Source: JBHYDC01 sp051861205 | GTDB lineage: Bacteria > Pseudomonadota > Alphaproteobacteria > Rhizobiales > Pleomorphomonadaceae | Length of the DNA: 64,000 bases | Direction of reading: 5' to 3' | Assembly (NCBI GenBank): GCA_051861205.1 | Contig: JBHYDC010000007.1 | Span: 62,001-126,000 of the forward strand | Part shown: piece by piece, positions 42,023 through 50,224 of the stretch | Numbering within the stretch: the stretch's first letter is position 1 | Layout: each line of letters opens with the position of its first letter | Translations under genes and position numbers: made by a program | The notes under the pieces: model-generated | Told to the model about the DNA's origin: nothing | The model's database searches: none | Seen by the model: only the letters and a program-made list of their open reading frames with translations

Positions 42023-43093
42023 ATGGCCAGTGTGCAGTTGCAGGAGGTTCGCAAGGCCTTCGGGAATGTCGACGTTATCCACGGCGTCGATCTTGAAATC
42101 GAGCACGGCGAATTCACAGTATTCGTCGGCCCTTCCGGCTGCGGCAAGTCCACACTCTTGCGCATGATCGCGGGCCTTGAAGAGTGCACCGGCGGCGAGC
42201 TTAGGATCGGCGGCGAGCGGGTCAACGAGGTCGAGCCGTCCGAACGTGGCGTTGCCATGGTGTTCCAGTCCTATGCGCTCTATCCGCATATGACGGTGCG
42301 CGAAAACATGGGCTTTGGCCTGCGTATGACCGGCACGCCGAAGGGCGAGATCGACCAGCGCGTGAAGGCAGCGGCCGACATTCTACAGCTCGGTGCCCTC
42401 CTCCAGCGCAAACCCAGTCAACTCTCCGGCGGCCAGCGCCAGCGCGTCGCCATCGGCCGCGCCATCGTGCGCAACCCCAAGGTTTTCCTGTTCGACGAGC
42501 CGCTTTCGAATCTCGACGCGGAACTGCGCGTCGCCATGCGCGTAGAAATCGCCAAGCTGCACCAAGAGCTTGGAAACACCATGATCTACGTCACCCATGA
42601 TCAGACGGAGGCGATGACGCTTGCCGACAAGATCGTGGTCCTGCGCTCCGGGAAGGTCGAGCAGGTCGGCTCGCCGATGAAGCTCTATGAGGATCCCGAC
42701 AACGCCTTCGTCGCCGGCTTTATCGGCTCGCCCAAGATGAACTTCTTCACCGGCACGGTTGGTCCGGATGGCGCCATATCGCTTGTCGGCGGCGGCACCT
42801 TCAAGGCGAACCTCGCCAACAGCGGCCTAACTGCGGGTGAGACGGTCCAGGTCGGCGTCCGGCCGGAGCACTTCGATTGGTCGGAGGCTCCGGACGTAAA
42901 GATCAAGATCCTCGTTGAAGTGATCGAGAATCTCGGCGGCACCAGCTATCTCTACGGCCGCCTCACGACCGGCGAGAGCCTCGTCGTGGAAAAGCGCGGG
43001 GGCCAGCCGATCAAGCCGGGCGAAACCACAGAAGTTGGCTTTCGCCTCGCTGATGTCCGGCTGTTCACTAAGGATGGACAGCGGCTGCGCTAA
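42023..43093 (+). CDS. Sugar ABC transporter ATPase, MsmX/UgpC type
   Basis: A 356-residue CUT1 ATPase. The Walker A is FVGPSGCGKSTLLRMIAGLE, the Q-loop VFQSYALYPHMTVRENM, the signature QLSGGQRQRVAIGRAIV, Walker B FLFDEPLSNLDAELR, and the H-loop IYVTHDQTEAMTLADK. A C-terminal TOBE/MalK-like regulatory domain (VGVRPEHFDWSEA) follows. AGGAGGAAGAG precedes the ATG. It is co-transcribed with iclR on the strand opposite to the binding protein and permeases it should energise; such ATPases often serve several transporters. Confidence 0.93.
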   Translation: MASVQLQEVRKAFGNVDVIHGVDLEIEHGEFTVFVGPSGCGKSTLLRMIAGLEECTGGELRIGGERVNEVEPSERGVAMVFQSYALYPHMTVRENMGFGLRMTGTPKGEIDQRVKAAADILQLGALLQRKPSQLSGGQRQRVAIGRAIVRNPKVFLFDEPLSNLDAELRVAMRVEIAKLHQELGNTMIYVTHDQTEAMTLADKIVVLRSGKVEQVGSPMKLYEDPDNAFVAGFIGSPKMNFFTGTVGPDGAISLVGGGTFKANLANSGLTAGETVQVGVRPEHFDWSEAPDVKIKILVEVIENLGGTSYLYGRLTTGESLVVEKRGGQPIKPGETTEVGFRLADVRLFTKDGQRLR

Positions 43094-43186
43094 ACTGGCC
43101 TTCTGATTGTTAATTCCGGGGCGAATTCCTTTCGATCGCGCGGCCGCTCTTTGAGAAGCGCTTGAGGCTAATCGGCGGCGGCGAAT

Positions 43187-43585
43187 TCAGATGAACGTAT
43201 CGAGCAAGCGATCGGCCATCCGGTTCGCCGTCTTCATCACCGCGGCGTTGGCCTCATAGGCGATGCGGGCGCCGATCTGATCGGTGATTTCGGTTGCCAT
43301 ATTGACCGCAGGCGCTGCAACCATGCCGCGCTCATCCGCATCCGGCGAATCCGGATCGAGGCGCGGCTCGAACGCAGGTTGCCGTTCAACCGTGGTCGCT
43401 GTGGTCCCGCCCGATTCCGTCTCACTCTGACGCACCGTTACCGGCCGATAGGCCGTGGTGTTGCCGGCGGCATTGGGCGTCGGCCCAGTCGAGTCCATAT
43501 TGGCCACATTGGATGCCGATGCTTCCAAACGCTTGGCCGCAGCCAGAAGCCCCGATTTTGCGATGCCGATAGCGGAGAGAGACAT
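43187..43585 (-). CDS. FlgC-like flagellar rod-type protein
   Basis: A 132-residue protein with the FlgB/FlgC N-terminal signature SLSAIGIAKSGLLAAAKRLEASASNVANMDSTG and a C-terminal helix with the FlgC-like pattern NMATEITDQIGARIAYEANA and AVMKTANRMADRLLDTFI. The middle is short and variable. Such proteins form the proximal rod of the flagellum, but no other flagellar structural gene is in the window, and the Ala/Thr-rich middle differs from classical FlgC. It may be an accessory rod-like protein. ATG 43585 is chosen as the start of the conserved motif. It follows the ThDP enzyme gene on the same strand by 82 bases. Confidence 0.75.
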   Translation of the reverse strand: MSLSAIGIAKSGLLAAAKRLEASASNVANMDSTGPTPNAAGNTTAYRPVTVRQSETESGGTTATTVERQPAFEPRLDPDSPDADERGMVAAPAVNMATEITDQIGARIAYEANAAVMKTANRMADRLLDTFI

Positions 43586-43667
43586 GGGATCACCATCCTT
43601 CTCCGCCATTCTGCGCCGCGACGTCTTGATGCCTTGTTTCCGGCCTTGCTGTAATTCTATCGAATTC

Positions 43668-45227
43668 TCAGATCACCGCTTCGATGAGGAACGGTCCCCG
43701 CCTTTTCATCGCGGCCTCGAAAGCGCTCGCGAAGCCTTCCGCCGTTGTGGCTCGAACCGCCTCGACGCCCATGCCTTCAGCGAGCTTCACCCAGTCCAGC
43801 GCCGGATCGTCGAGCCGCATCATGCGATTGGCGTTACGCCCGAATTCGGCGACGCCCACGTTGCGCATCTCGATTTGAAGGATCGCATAGGCGCGGTTGG
43901 AGAAAATCACCGTCACCACATCGAGGTTTTCGCGGGCCTGGGTCCATAACCCTTGCACGGTGTACATGCCGCTGCCGTCTGCTTGCAGCGTCACCACCTT
44001 GCGATCGGGGCAGGCAACGCCAGCCCCGACAGCCATCGGAATGCCCCCGCCGATCGCCCCGCCCGTGATCGTCATGAAATCATGCGGCGCGCCATTTTCC
44101 GACAGCGCCCCGAATCGCCGGGCCGAGGTCAACCCCTCGTCGACGACGATCGCGTTTTCGGCAAGCATCTGAGCCACGATGACGGCTACTGCATCCTCCG
44201 TCAGCGCGCCGCCTGGGCGTCCAGCCTCCGCCGGCTGAGGCGCGTTCGAAACGATTGGCGCGACACGCAGGGCGCCGAGTTCGTCCGCCAGCAGATTAAG
44301 CGCCGCCGGCAGATCTTCACCATGTTCGGCGAGCGTGATGACCCGGCACCCCTCTGGCACCAAACGGCTTGGTTTGCCGGGATATCCGAAGAAGGCCACA
44401 GGCTCCGGCGCACCGACCAACACGAGAAGGTCGATGTCCTTCAAGGCCTGGAGCGCCAGATCGATCGGATAAGGGATCGCCGTTATCGGCACCCGGCCGC
44501 GGCCCCGCTCGGTCCGCGCCTGGAACACCGGCGCGAAAAGCTTCACGGATGTTGCCGCAGCAATCCGCCCGGCCGACTCAAGCGCATCCGCCCGGCCGGC
44601 GCGTCCCGAAACGAGAAGCCCCACGCGGCCGCGCGCCGCCGTTCGGATCGCATCCGCCGCAGCCCGCACGCGCGAGGGATCGACAGGCCGTGGCCCAGGC
44701 ACCGCCAGCGGTGTCAGATGTTTGGGAGCCACCTGCCCCCAAGCAGAGTCCGCCGGCAGGATCAGGGTCGCAATACCAGGGGGATCCAGCGACGCGAGAT
44801 ACGCCGCTTCCGCCGCCGGACCAACATCCTCCGGTCCCGTGACATGCCTGACCCAGTTGGACATGGGAGCGGCAAGGCTGTCGATGTCGCTCGTCAGCGG
44901 CGCGTCATACTTCAGGTGATGGGAGGCGTGATCGCCAACTACGTTGATCATCCGGCTGTGCGCCCGTCGTGCGTTGTGAAGATTGGCGAGCGCGTTCGCG
45001 AGCCCTGGCCCCGTGTGCAGCAACGTGGCGGCCGGACGGTCTGTCATCCGGGCATAGCCGTCCGCGGCACCGGTCACTACACCTTCGAACAGGCCGAGCA
45101 CGCATCGCATCTCCGGCTTGGCATCGAGCGCCGCCACGAAATGCATCTCCGACGTTCCCGGATTGGCAAAACACACATTCACGTCATTCGCCAAAAGCAC
45201 GTCGCACAGACGGTCGGCACCGTTCAT
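43668..45227 (-). CDS. ThDP-dependent enzyme, acetolactate-synthase-like large subunit
   Basis: A 519-residue protein of the benzoylformate-decarboxylase/acetolactate-synthase superfamily. The PYR domain opens GADRLCDVLLANDVNVCFAN and carries the catalytic Glu48 in LGLFEGVVTGAADGYARM. The PP domain has the ThDP/Mg loop VVTLQADGSGMYTVQGLWTQ and VTVIFSNRAYAIL. It lacks the FAD-type middle of true AHAS and no small subunit is nearby, so valine/isoleucine synthesis is unlikely; a catabolic 2-keto-acid decarboxylase or carboligase is more plausible. GGGAGA precedes the ATG. The regulator gene at 45349 lies upstream on the same strand. Confidence 0.85.
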   Translation of the reverse strand: MNGADRLCDVLLANDVNVCFANPGTSEMHFVAALDAKPEMRCVLGLFEGVVTGAADGYARMTDRPAATLLHTGPGLANALANLHNARRAHSRMINVVGDHASHHLKYDAPLTSDIDSLAAPMSNWVRHVTGPEDVGPAAEAAYLASLDPPGIATLILPADSAWGQVAPKHLTPLAVPGPRPVDPSRVRAAADAIRTAARGRVGLLVSGRAGRADALESAGRIAAATSVKLFAPVFQARTERGRGRVPITAIPYPIDLALQALKDIDLLVLVGAPEPVAFFGYPGKPSRLVPEGCRVITLAEHGEDLPAALNLLADELGALRVAPIVSNAPQPAEAGRPGGALTEDAVAVIVAQMLAENAIVVDEGLTSARRFGALSENGAPHDFMTITGGAIGGGIPMAVGAGVACPDRKVVTLQADGSGMYTVQGLWTQARENLDVVTVIFSNRAYAILQIEMRNVGVAEFGRNANRMMRLDDPALDWVKLAEGMGVEAVRATTAEGFASAFEAAMKRRGPFLIEAVI

Positions 45228-45348
45228 CGTCGATCTCCCAAAGTCGCCTGCCGCTCCACTTGGCCCATCAGGCTACTTGTCGGCCGATAGTGCTATAGAC
45301 CGTTCGAACACATCAAGCCTCAGGCGTGGGCAAAGCTGCCCCCAAGAC

Positions 45349-46368
45349 CTACAAGCGAGTCTGGTCTTCCAGCGCAACGATCGCGGCGGCCGTCGTTTCG
45401 TCCGTGATCAGGGTGTCGACGAAGCCGCGCCGGAGGGCAGCCCTGATCGGCACCTCGCGTCCTGGCCCGCCGGCGGCCGCGATGACCTCGGGGATCGCGA
45501 ATAGATGTTCAAGGGGTGGCGCCAGTACGCGCCGGTTCAGGCTGTGGTCGACGGCCTCGCCGTTTTCGCCGATCCAATGCCCGAGAACGTCACCCACGGC
45601 GCCCGCTGCCCTCAGGCTATCGACGTCCTCGGGTCCGATCATACCGAGCCGCGCCATAGTGCAGTTCATGTCGAGGCCACCGGCCGAGATGAAGGCTAGG
45701 TCGGCGCGCTGCGCCCCCTCGAACACATCCTGCATCATGGACTGCGCCTTGAGCAAGTTGCAGGTGGCCTCGCTTTCGGTGAACGCGGGACCGGCGATGT
45801 AGAAGCATTCAGCGTTATAGAGATCGGCGATCCTGAGAGCCGTTTCGTAGGAGTTCATAACCGAACCCCGCGTCAATCCACCCACCATGGAGACGACCTG
45901 CAAACCCTCGATCGGGCGGCGGGCCATGAAGCTGAGGCTGTTGCGAAGCGTCTTCCCCCAGCCCACTCCCACAGTCATGTTCTCGCGCAGACGCTCGGAA
46001 ACATAGGCGCCGCTCGCGGCCGAAATCAGCCGCCCGACATTTTGCGGGTCGATCGAACTCGGCACAACCACGGCGTGCAAAATGCCGAATCGCTTTCGAA
46101 GGGCCGCCTCCAGTGCAACGCAGCTTGCCAGCGGGGTGTTGATTCGAACCTGGATGAGGCCGGTATCGCGAGCCATTCCGAGAATACGGTTCACCCGTAT
46201 CCGATTGATCCCAAGGTGCTGGGCCACCTGTTCCTGGGTCTGGCCCTCCACATAATAGAGCCAAGCGGCTCGTGTCGCGAGTTGAGTGTCACGATCCAAG
46301 GGATCATGGCTCATATCGGTACGGGACGATGCGAGCTCATCCGACCAAGTCGGATCTACAGCTGTCAT
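45349..46368 (-). CDS. SorC/DeoR-type sugar-binding transcriptional regulator
   Basis: A 339-residue regulator: an N-terminal helix-turn-helix (AAWLYYVEGQTQEQVAQHLG, then INRIRVNRILGMARDTGLI) and a long SorC sugar-binding domain (VGVGWGKTLRNSLSFMARRP, VSMVGGLTRGSVMNSYETAL, AECFYIAGPAFTESEATCNL, FISAGGLDMNCTMARLGMIG). SorC proteins sense phosphorylated sugars. ATG 46368 has GGAG upstream; another ATG 18 codons later is possible. It is transcribed toward the ThDP enzyme, which it may control. Confidence 0.88.
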   Translation of the reverse strand: MTAVDPTWSDELASSRTDMSHDPLDRDTQLATRAAWLYYVEGQTQEQVAQHLGINRIRVNRILGMARDTGLIQVRINTPLASCVALEAALRKRFGILHAVVVPSSIDPQNVGRLISAASGAYVSERLRENMTVGVGWGKTLRNSLSFMARRPIEGLQVVSMVGGLTRGSVMNSYETALRIADLYNAECFYIAGPAFTESEATCNLLKAQSMMQDVFEGAQRADLAFISAGGLDMNCTMARLGMIGPEDVDSLRAAGAVGDVLGHWIGENGEAVDHSLNRRVLAPPLEHLFAIPEVIAAAGGPGREVPIRAALRRGFVDTLITDETTAAAIVALEDQTRL

Positions 46369-46900
46369 GACTGGCTCCAAACCGAAAAAGTCTATTGGGA
46401 ATGACGACGCCGCTCCCGTAGCGCTGGCGCCCGAACGATCCCACACGACGATTTACGAGCGGACCCCACTCCGCGCGTTGGTAGAACAGTCCTGGCTTTC
46501 CATCTCGTAGCGGCTAACAAGCCACATCGGCGCACCGCGCCAAATCGAGAAAGGTTTATTCATCGCCGTGCTACGCAGCACCGGCGACCCAGCGGTCATT
46601 CGACCCGCAGGAAAACCCGATCGACCAGAAACAACAACCTGAAGCTGTCCATCTGTGCCTTAGACGGCGACGAGCAGCCCATCTCCCTAACCCCAACGAA
46701 CGTCTTTTTTCCGACAAGCGTTCTTGTTTTGCAAATTGGAAGCACATCCGCGATATGTCAACGCGAATAAGCATTTCAACTTATAAATGTATATTTGAGC
46801 ATGCGGAATTGGCACGCAAGCCCGCTCGTATCGTCCTCGGCTGCGACAGCCATCAACGGGCAAGGTGGCAACTTTCAAGAAAGCAGCCGTCGACTGCCTT
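46369..46900. other. Long intergenic region upstream of the SorC-type gene
   Basis: About 530 bases without a supported gene. Its right end (46730-46800) is AT-rich and contains a perfect minus-strand TTGACA at 46761-46756, but no good -10 follows it at 16-18 bases. If transcription starts there, the regulator would have a leader of over 300 bases. I see no riboswitch or terminator fold by eye. Confidence 0.4.
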
Positions 46901-48403
46901 TCATTTCAGCAGCGTGTCCAAGTCGTCGTAGAGCGCCTGCGAGTGATAGTAGAGCTTCTCGAATACCGGCTGCATCCGGCCGTAGGTCTCGGTCCAGGCC
47001 GGATCCGGCAAGACCTCCCGCTCGAAGGACACGAACGCCTCCGCCGCGTCCTCCACACGCGTGAAACGGCCGGACGCTGTCGCCGCCATCGCCGCACAGC
47101 CGACGACGCCGCATTCCGCTTCGCGTGGGACCAGGATCGGAATGCCGTAGGCGCTTGCCTTGATCTTCAGCCAAAGATCCGTCTTCGCCCCGCCGCCCGA
47201 AGCGATGACGCATTCAAGTTTACGCCCCGCGATCTGTTCCATGACCCTGATGTGACGGGTCACGGCAAAGGCGACGCCCTCAAGCACGGCCCTGTGCAGG
47301 TCTCCCAAACCATGCCCCGCGCCGATCCCGAAGAACTGCGCCCGCGCGTTCCGGTGTGCGCCGAACCGCTCGCCGGTCAAATACGGCATGAAGAACAGGC
47401 CGTTCGCACCTGCCCGCGCTTCCCCGGCCTTGGCGACGATGTCGGAGTAGGAAAGCTGGTTCTCGTGAAGCGCGCGCCGCGCCCAGCGCATCGCATCGCC
47501 GCCGGACTCAAGCAGCATGAACGCCCCGAAACCGCCCTCCACCGTCCCCACATTCGAGATTGCCGGGTCAAGCAGCGGTGTTTCGGCGATCACGGTAATG
47601 ATGGAGGACGTGCCCGTCACATCGGAGCCAAGCCCAGGCCGGCAGACACCCGAGCCCAGCAAGGCCACGGGATAGTCTCCACCGCCGACCAAAACCGGCG
47701 TTCCGGCCCGCAATCCGGTTTCAACCGCGGCCGCCTCAGTCACCCGGCCGAGGATCTCGACGGGCCCCCGAATCGGCGCGAGCTTGCCGATATCCAGCCC
47801 CAGTCTGCCGGTCATCTCGCGCGACCACTCTCCCGTGGCCGGATCCATCAGGAAGCTGCATACCGCCTCTGTTCGGTCCATCGCGATCTCGCCGGTGAGG
47901 CGAAAGTTGACGTAGTCCTTCGGCATCATCACGGCGGCCGCGCGCTGGTAAGCGTCGGGATCGTGATCCCGGATCCATTGCAGCTTGAAGCCCGGCCATG
48001 CCGGGGTCGCGGGATTGCCGGTGTGCGCGAGATAGCTTTCAGGCGGGTTTGCGTGCTCGAAGGCCGCGACATGACCGAGCGTGCGCTTGTCGTTCCATAG
48101 CGGGGCCGTCTCACGGGTCAGCGCGCCCGCATCGTCCACCAGCACGGTGCCGTGCATCTGCCCGCAGGCCGCCACCATGCCGATTCGTGACCGCGCCCCC
48201 GCCAACCCGTCCAACACCGCGCGCACCGAGGCCACGACGCCCGTCCACCAGTCGTCGGGCCGCTGTTCCGACCAACCAAACACCGGCACGATCTGGTCAT
48301 GCTCACGCGCCGAAAGGGCGAGGACTTTGCCCGCGCGATCGAGGAGCGCCGCGCGCACGCTTCCCGTACCGACATCAATGGCAAGCGTCAGATCGTCGCT
48401 CAT
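46901..48403 (-). CDS. FGGY-family carbohydrate kinase (xylulokinase-like)
   Basis: A 500-residue sugar kinase. Phosphate 1 is LTLAIDVGTGSVRAALLDRA, the substrate motif MVAACGQMHGTVLVD matches the QMHG of D-xylulose kinases, and PLWNDKRT follows. Phosphate 2 is GLGSDVTGTSSIITVIA and the adenosine motif is VIASGGGAKTDLWLKIKASA, YGIPILVPREAECGVVGCAA. The N- and C-terminal halves are the two actin-like domains. Ketose substrates such as D-xylulose are likely, but the neighbours (phosphoglucose-isomerase-like cupin, shikimate-dehydrogenase-like protein) do not form a standard xylose locus. It is divergent from these, with two palindromes between. Confidence 0.85.
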   Translation of the reverse strand: MSDDLTLAIDVGTGSVRAALLDRAGKVLALSAREHDQIVPVFGWSEQRPDDWWTGVVASVRAVLDGLAGARSRIGMVAACGQMHGTVLVDDAGALTRETAPLWNDKRTLGHVAAFEHANPPESYLAHTGNPATPAWPGFKLQWIRDHDPDAYQRAAAVMMPKDYVNFRLTGEIAMDRTEAVCSFLMDPATGEWSREMTGRLGLDIGKLAPIRGPVEILGRVTEAAAVETGLRAGTPVLVGGGDYPVALLGSGVCRPGLGSDVTGTSSIITVIAETPLLDPAISNVGTVEGGFGAFMLLESGGDAMRWARRALHENQLSYSDIVAKAGEARAGANGLFFMPYLTGERFGAHRNARAQFFGIGAGHGLGDLHRAVLEGVAFAVTRHIRVMEQIAGRKLECVIASGGGAKTDLWLKIKASAYGIPILVPREAECGVVGCAAMAATASGRFTRVEDAAEAFVSFEREVLPDPAWTETYGRMQPVFEKLYYHSQALYDDLDTLLK

Positions 48404-48484
48404 GTCGAAGCCTTGAGGGGAGTTTACACGTCACGAATGCAGCTATTCAGGCCAGGGGCCGGCGCCTTGGACAACAACACAGTC

Positions 48485-48499
48485 CGTAACCTTACTACA
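48485..48499. promoter_or_regulatory. HexR-like operator, imperfect copy
   Basis: The minus-strand sequence TGTAGTAAGGTTACG matches the perfect palindrome at 48589-48603 in 11 of 15 positions. It lies 82 bases upstream of the kinase start codon. Confidence 0.45.
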
Positions 48500-48588
48500 G
48501 TCAAAGGGGCGGTCAATCCAAGGAACTCGCCGGAGGAGCCCAGTTGCGCCGCGCCTACCGGCATTGATCGGCATCCATTTCCCAGTTA

Positions 48589-48603
48589 TGTAGTAAAACT
48601 ACA
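48589..48603. promoter_or_regulatory. HexR-like operator, perfect palindrome
   Basis: TGTAGT-AAA-ACTACA is a perfect palindrome ending 20 bases before the isomerase start codon. It closely resembles the operators of HexR, an RpiR-family regulator in gammaproteobacteria. An RpiR-family regulator is encoded by the third gene of this same unit, so autoregulation is a fair inference. Confidence 0.6.
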
Positions 48604-48623
48604 AAACGCGCAGGAGCTTCGTT

Positions 48624-49247
48624 ATGCAATTGGTCGATCCGGCCGAGTGTAGGGTCAACGTTGAAACCGGCGAGATGACCGGCCGAACCGGGCGTTATGA
48701 AAAGCGCCTAGCCGATCTCAGCGGTCTCTACGAGGACGCGGCGGCACTGAACGCACTGATATCCGCCACCGGTAATCCGGTCGTCTACGATGTCTGCGAA
48801 TTCCGTCCCTCGGCAACCCCCGGCGATCTCATCTTCGGCGTCACCCGCATGAGCCCCGGCCGCGTTGGCCGTGAATTCTTCCTGACGCGCGGCCACATCC
48901 ACGCCAGAGCCGACCGGCCGGAAGTCTACTACGGCCAGAAAGGCGCCGGTCTCATGCAACTGGAATCGCCGCAAGGCGAAACCCGCATCGTCGAGATCGG
49001 CCCGCAGACCATCTGCTACGTCCCGCCCTATTGGATCCACCGCTCGGTCAACGTGGGCGACGGCGACTTCGTGATGATGTTCAGCTACCCCGCCGACAGC
49101 GGCCAGGATTACGGCATCATCGAACGGGCAGGCGGCATGCGCCACCGTATCGTCACGGGCGAAAGCGGCGGATGGCGGTTGGTCGAGAACCCCGCATACA
49201 AGCCCCGCTCGGCCGAAGACATTGCCCGCCTGATCCCGGCCGCTTAA
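48624..49247 (+). CDS. Cupin-type glucose-6-phosphate isomerase-like protein
   Basis: A 207-residue cupin of the archaeal PGI type. Metal ligands of the family are visible: His91, His93 and Glu100 in FLTRGHIHARADRPEVYYGQ, and His139 in YVPPYWIHRSVNVGDGDF. G-A-G-L-M-Q-L and GDLIFGVTRMSPGRVGREFF are further family marks. Such enzymes interconvert glucose-6-phosphate and fructose-6-phosphate, but related sugar phosphates may be the true substrate, since a canonical Pgi should exist elsewhere. CAGGAG precedes the ATG, and the perfect palindrome lies 20 bases upstream of the start. It is first in an operon with a dehydrogenase-like gene and an RpiR regulator. Confidence 0.88.
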   Translation: MQLVDPAECRVNVETGEMTGRTGRYEKRLADLSGLYEDAAALNALISATGNPVVYDVCEFRPSATPGDLIFGVTRMSPGRVGREFFLTRGHIHARADRPEVYYGQKGAGLMQLESPQGETRIVEIGPQTICYVPPYWIHRSVNVGDGDFVMMFSYPADSGQDYGIIERAGGMRHRIVTGESGGWRLVENPAYKPRSAEDIARLIPAA

Positions 49248-49263
49248 CCAACGAGACCCGCCC

Positions 49264-50214
49264 GTGACCTATCAGCCGGCCACCCGCCCCACGCTCTACT
49301 TCATCGGCGTCACCACGGGCAAAAGCTCGATCATGTCCGTGTTCCCGGCCTGGGCGGCCTATCTTGGACGAGCGGATGCAACGATTACCGGCATCGATTT
49401 TCCACTGCACGCCGACCCTGCGGCCTATAGGGCGGCCGTCGAATTCATCCGTGACGATCCCCTTTCGCTCGGCGCGCTCGTCACCACCCACAAGATCGAT
49501 CTCTTCCAGGCCTGCCGCGACCTTTTCGACGAGATAGACCCGCACGCCCGCCTGATGGGCGAAACAAGTTGCATCTCCAAACGCGGCGGCAAACTCATCT
49601 GCCACGCCAAGGATCCGATATCCTCCGGCCTTGCCATTGACGGCTTTTTGGGGGCGGACCATTTCGCGCGCACCGCAGGCGAGCTTTTTGTGATCGGTGC
49701 CGGCGGCTCGGCCATCGCCATCACCTGGCACCTGATGCGCAGCGCGCGCGGTGCCAATGTGCCGGCGCGCATCATGGTGGCTGACCGCGACCAGCACCGC
49801 CTCGACCACATCGCCGGAATTCATCGACAGATCGAATGTGCAGGTCCCGTAGAATATGTGCGGAGTGAAACAACGGCCGACAACGACCGCGTTCTTGCCG
49901 GGCTGAAACCGCATTCGCTCGTCATCAACGCAACCGGTCTCGGCAAGGATGCCCCCGGCTCGCCACTCTCAAACGCCGCAGTGTTTCCCGAATACGCCAT
50001 CGCGTGGGACCTCAACTATCGCGGCGATCTCGTTTTTCTCGATCAAGCGCGCGGGCAGGACGCCGCCCGTCATCTCAACATCGTGGATGGCTGGACCTAT
50101 TTCCTCCACGGTTGGACGCAGGTGATCGCAGAGGTATTCGACATCGAAATCCCAACCAGCGGACCGAGCTTCGATGCGATATCCGACATAGCGCTCCGCG
50201 CCGCGAAAGGCTGA
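49264..50214 (+). CDS. Shikimate-dehydrogenase-like oxidoreductase
   Basis: A 316-residue protein with the two-domain shikimate dehydrogenase layout. The substrate domain has LYFIGVTTGKSSIMSVFPAW, LGALVTTHKIDLFQACRDLF (catalytic Lys in THK) and DPHARLMGETSCISKRGGKL. The nucleotide domain has the GAGGSAIAI loop in LFVIGAGGSAIAITWHLMRS and VINATGLGKDAPGSPL. The SKS/T loop of true AroE is replaced by GKSSIMSV. It is likely a paralogue acting in catabolism rather than in aromatic synthesis. The start is a GTG 17 bases after the isomerase stop codon; the Shine-Dalgarno is weak. Confidence 0.78.
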   Translation: MTYQPATRPTLYFIGVTTGKSSIMSVFPAWAAYLGRADATITGIDFPLHADPAAYRAAVEFIRDDPLSLGALVTTHKIDLFQACRDLFDEIDPHARLMGETSCISKRGGKLICHAKDPISSGLAIDGFLGADHFARTAGELFVIGAGGSAIAITWHLMRSARGANVPARIMVADRDQHRLDHIAGIHRQIECAGPVEYVRSETTADNDRVLAGLKPHSLVINATGLGKDAPGSPLSNAAVFPEYAIAWDLNYRGDLVFLDQARGQDAARHLNIVDGWTYFLHGWTQVIAEVFDIEIPTSGPSFDAISDIALRAAKG

Positions 50215-50224
50215 ACCCGCACCC

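Noticed and set aside
43668..45227. True acetolactate synthase (IlvB) for branched-chain amino acids
   Set aside because: The protein is about 50 residues shorter than IlvB, lacks AHAS-specific features and has no ilvN-like gene nearby.
49264..50214. Canonical AroE of the shikimate pathway
   Set aside because: The SKS/T substrate loop is changed and the gene lies in a sugar-type operon with an RpiR regulator, so aromatic biosynthesis is unlikely.
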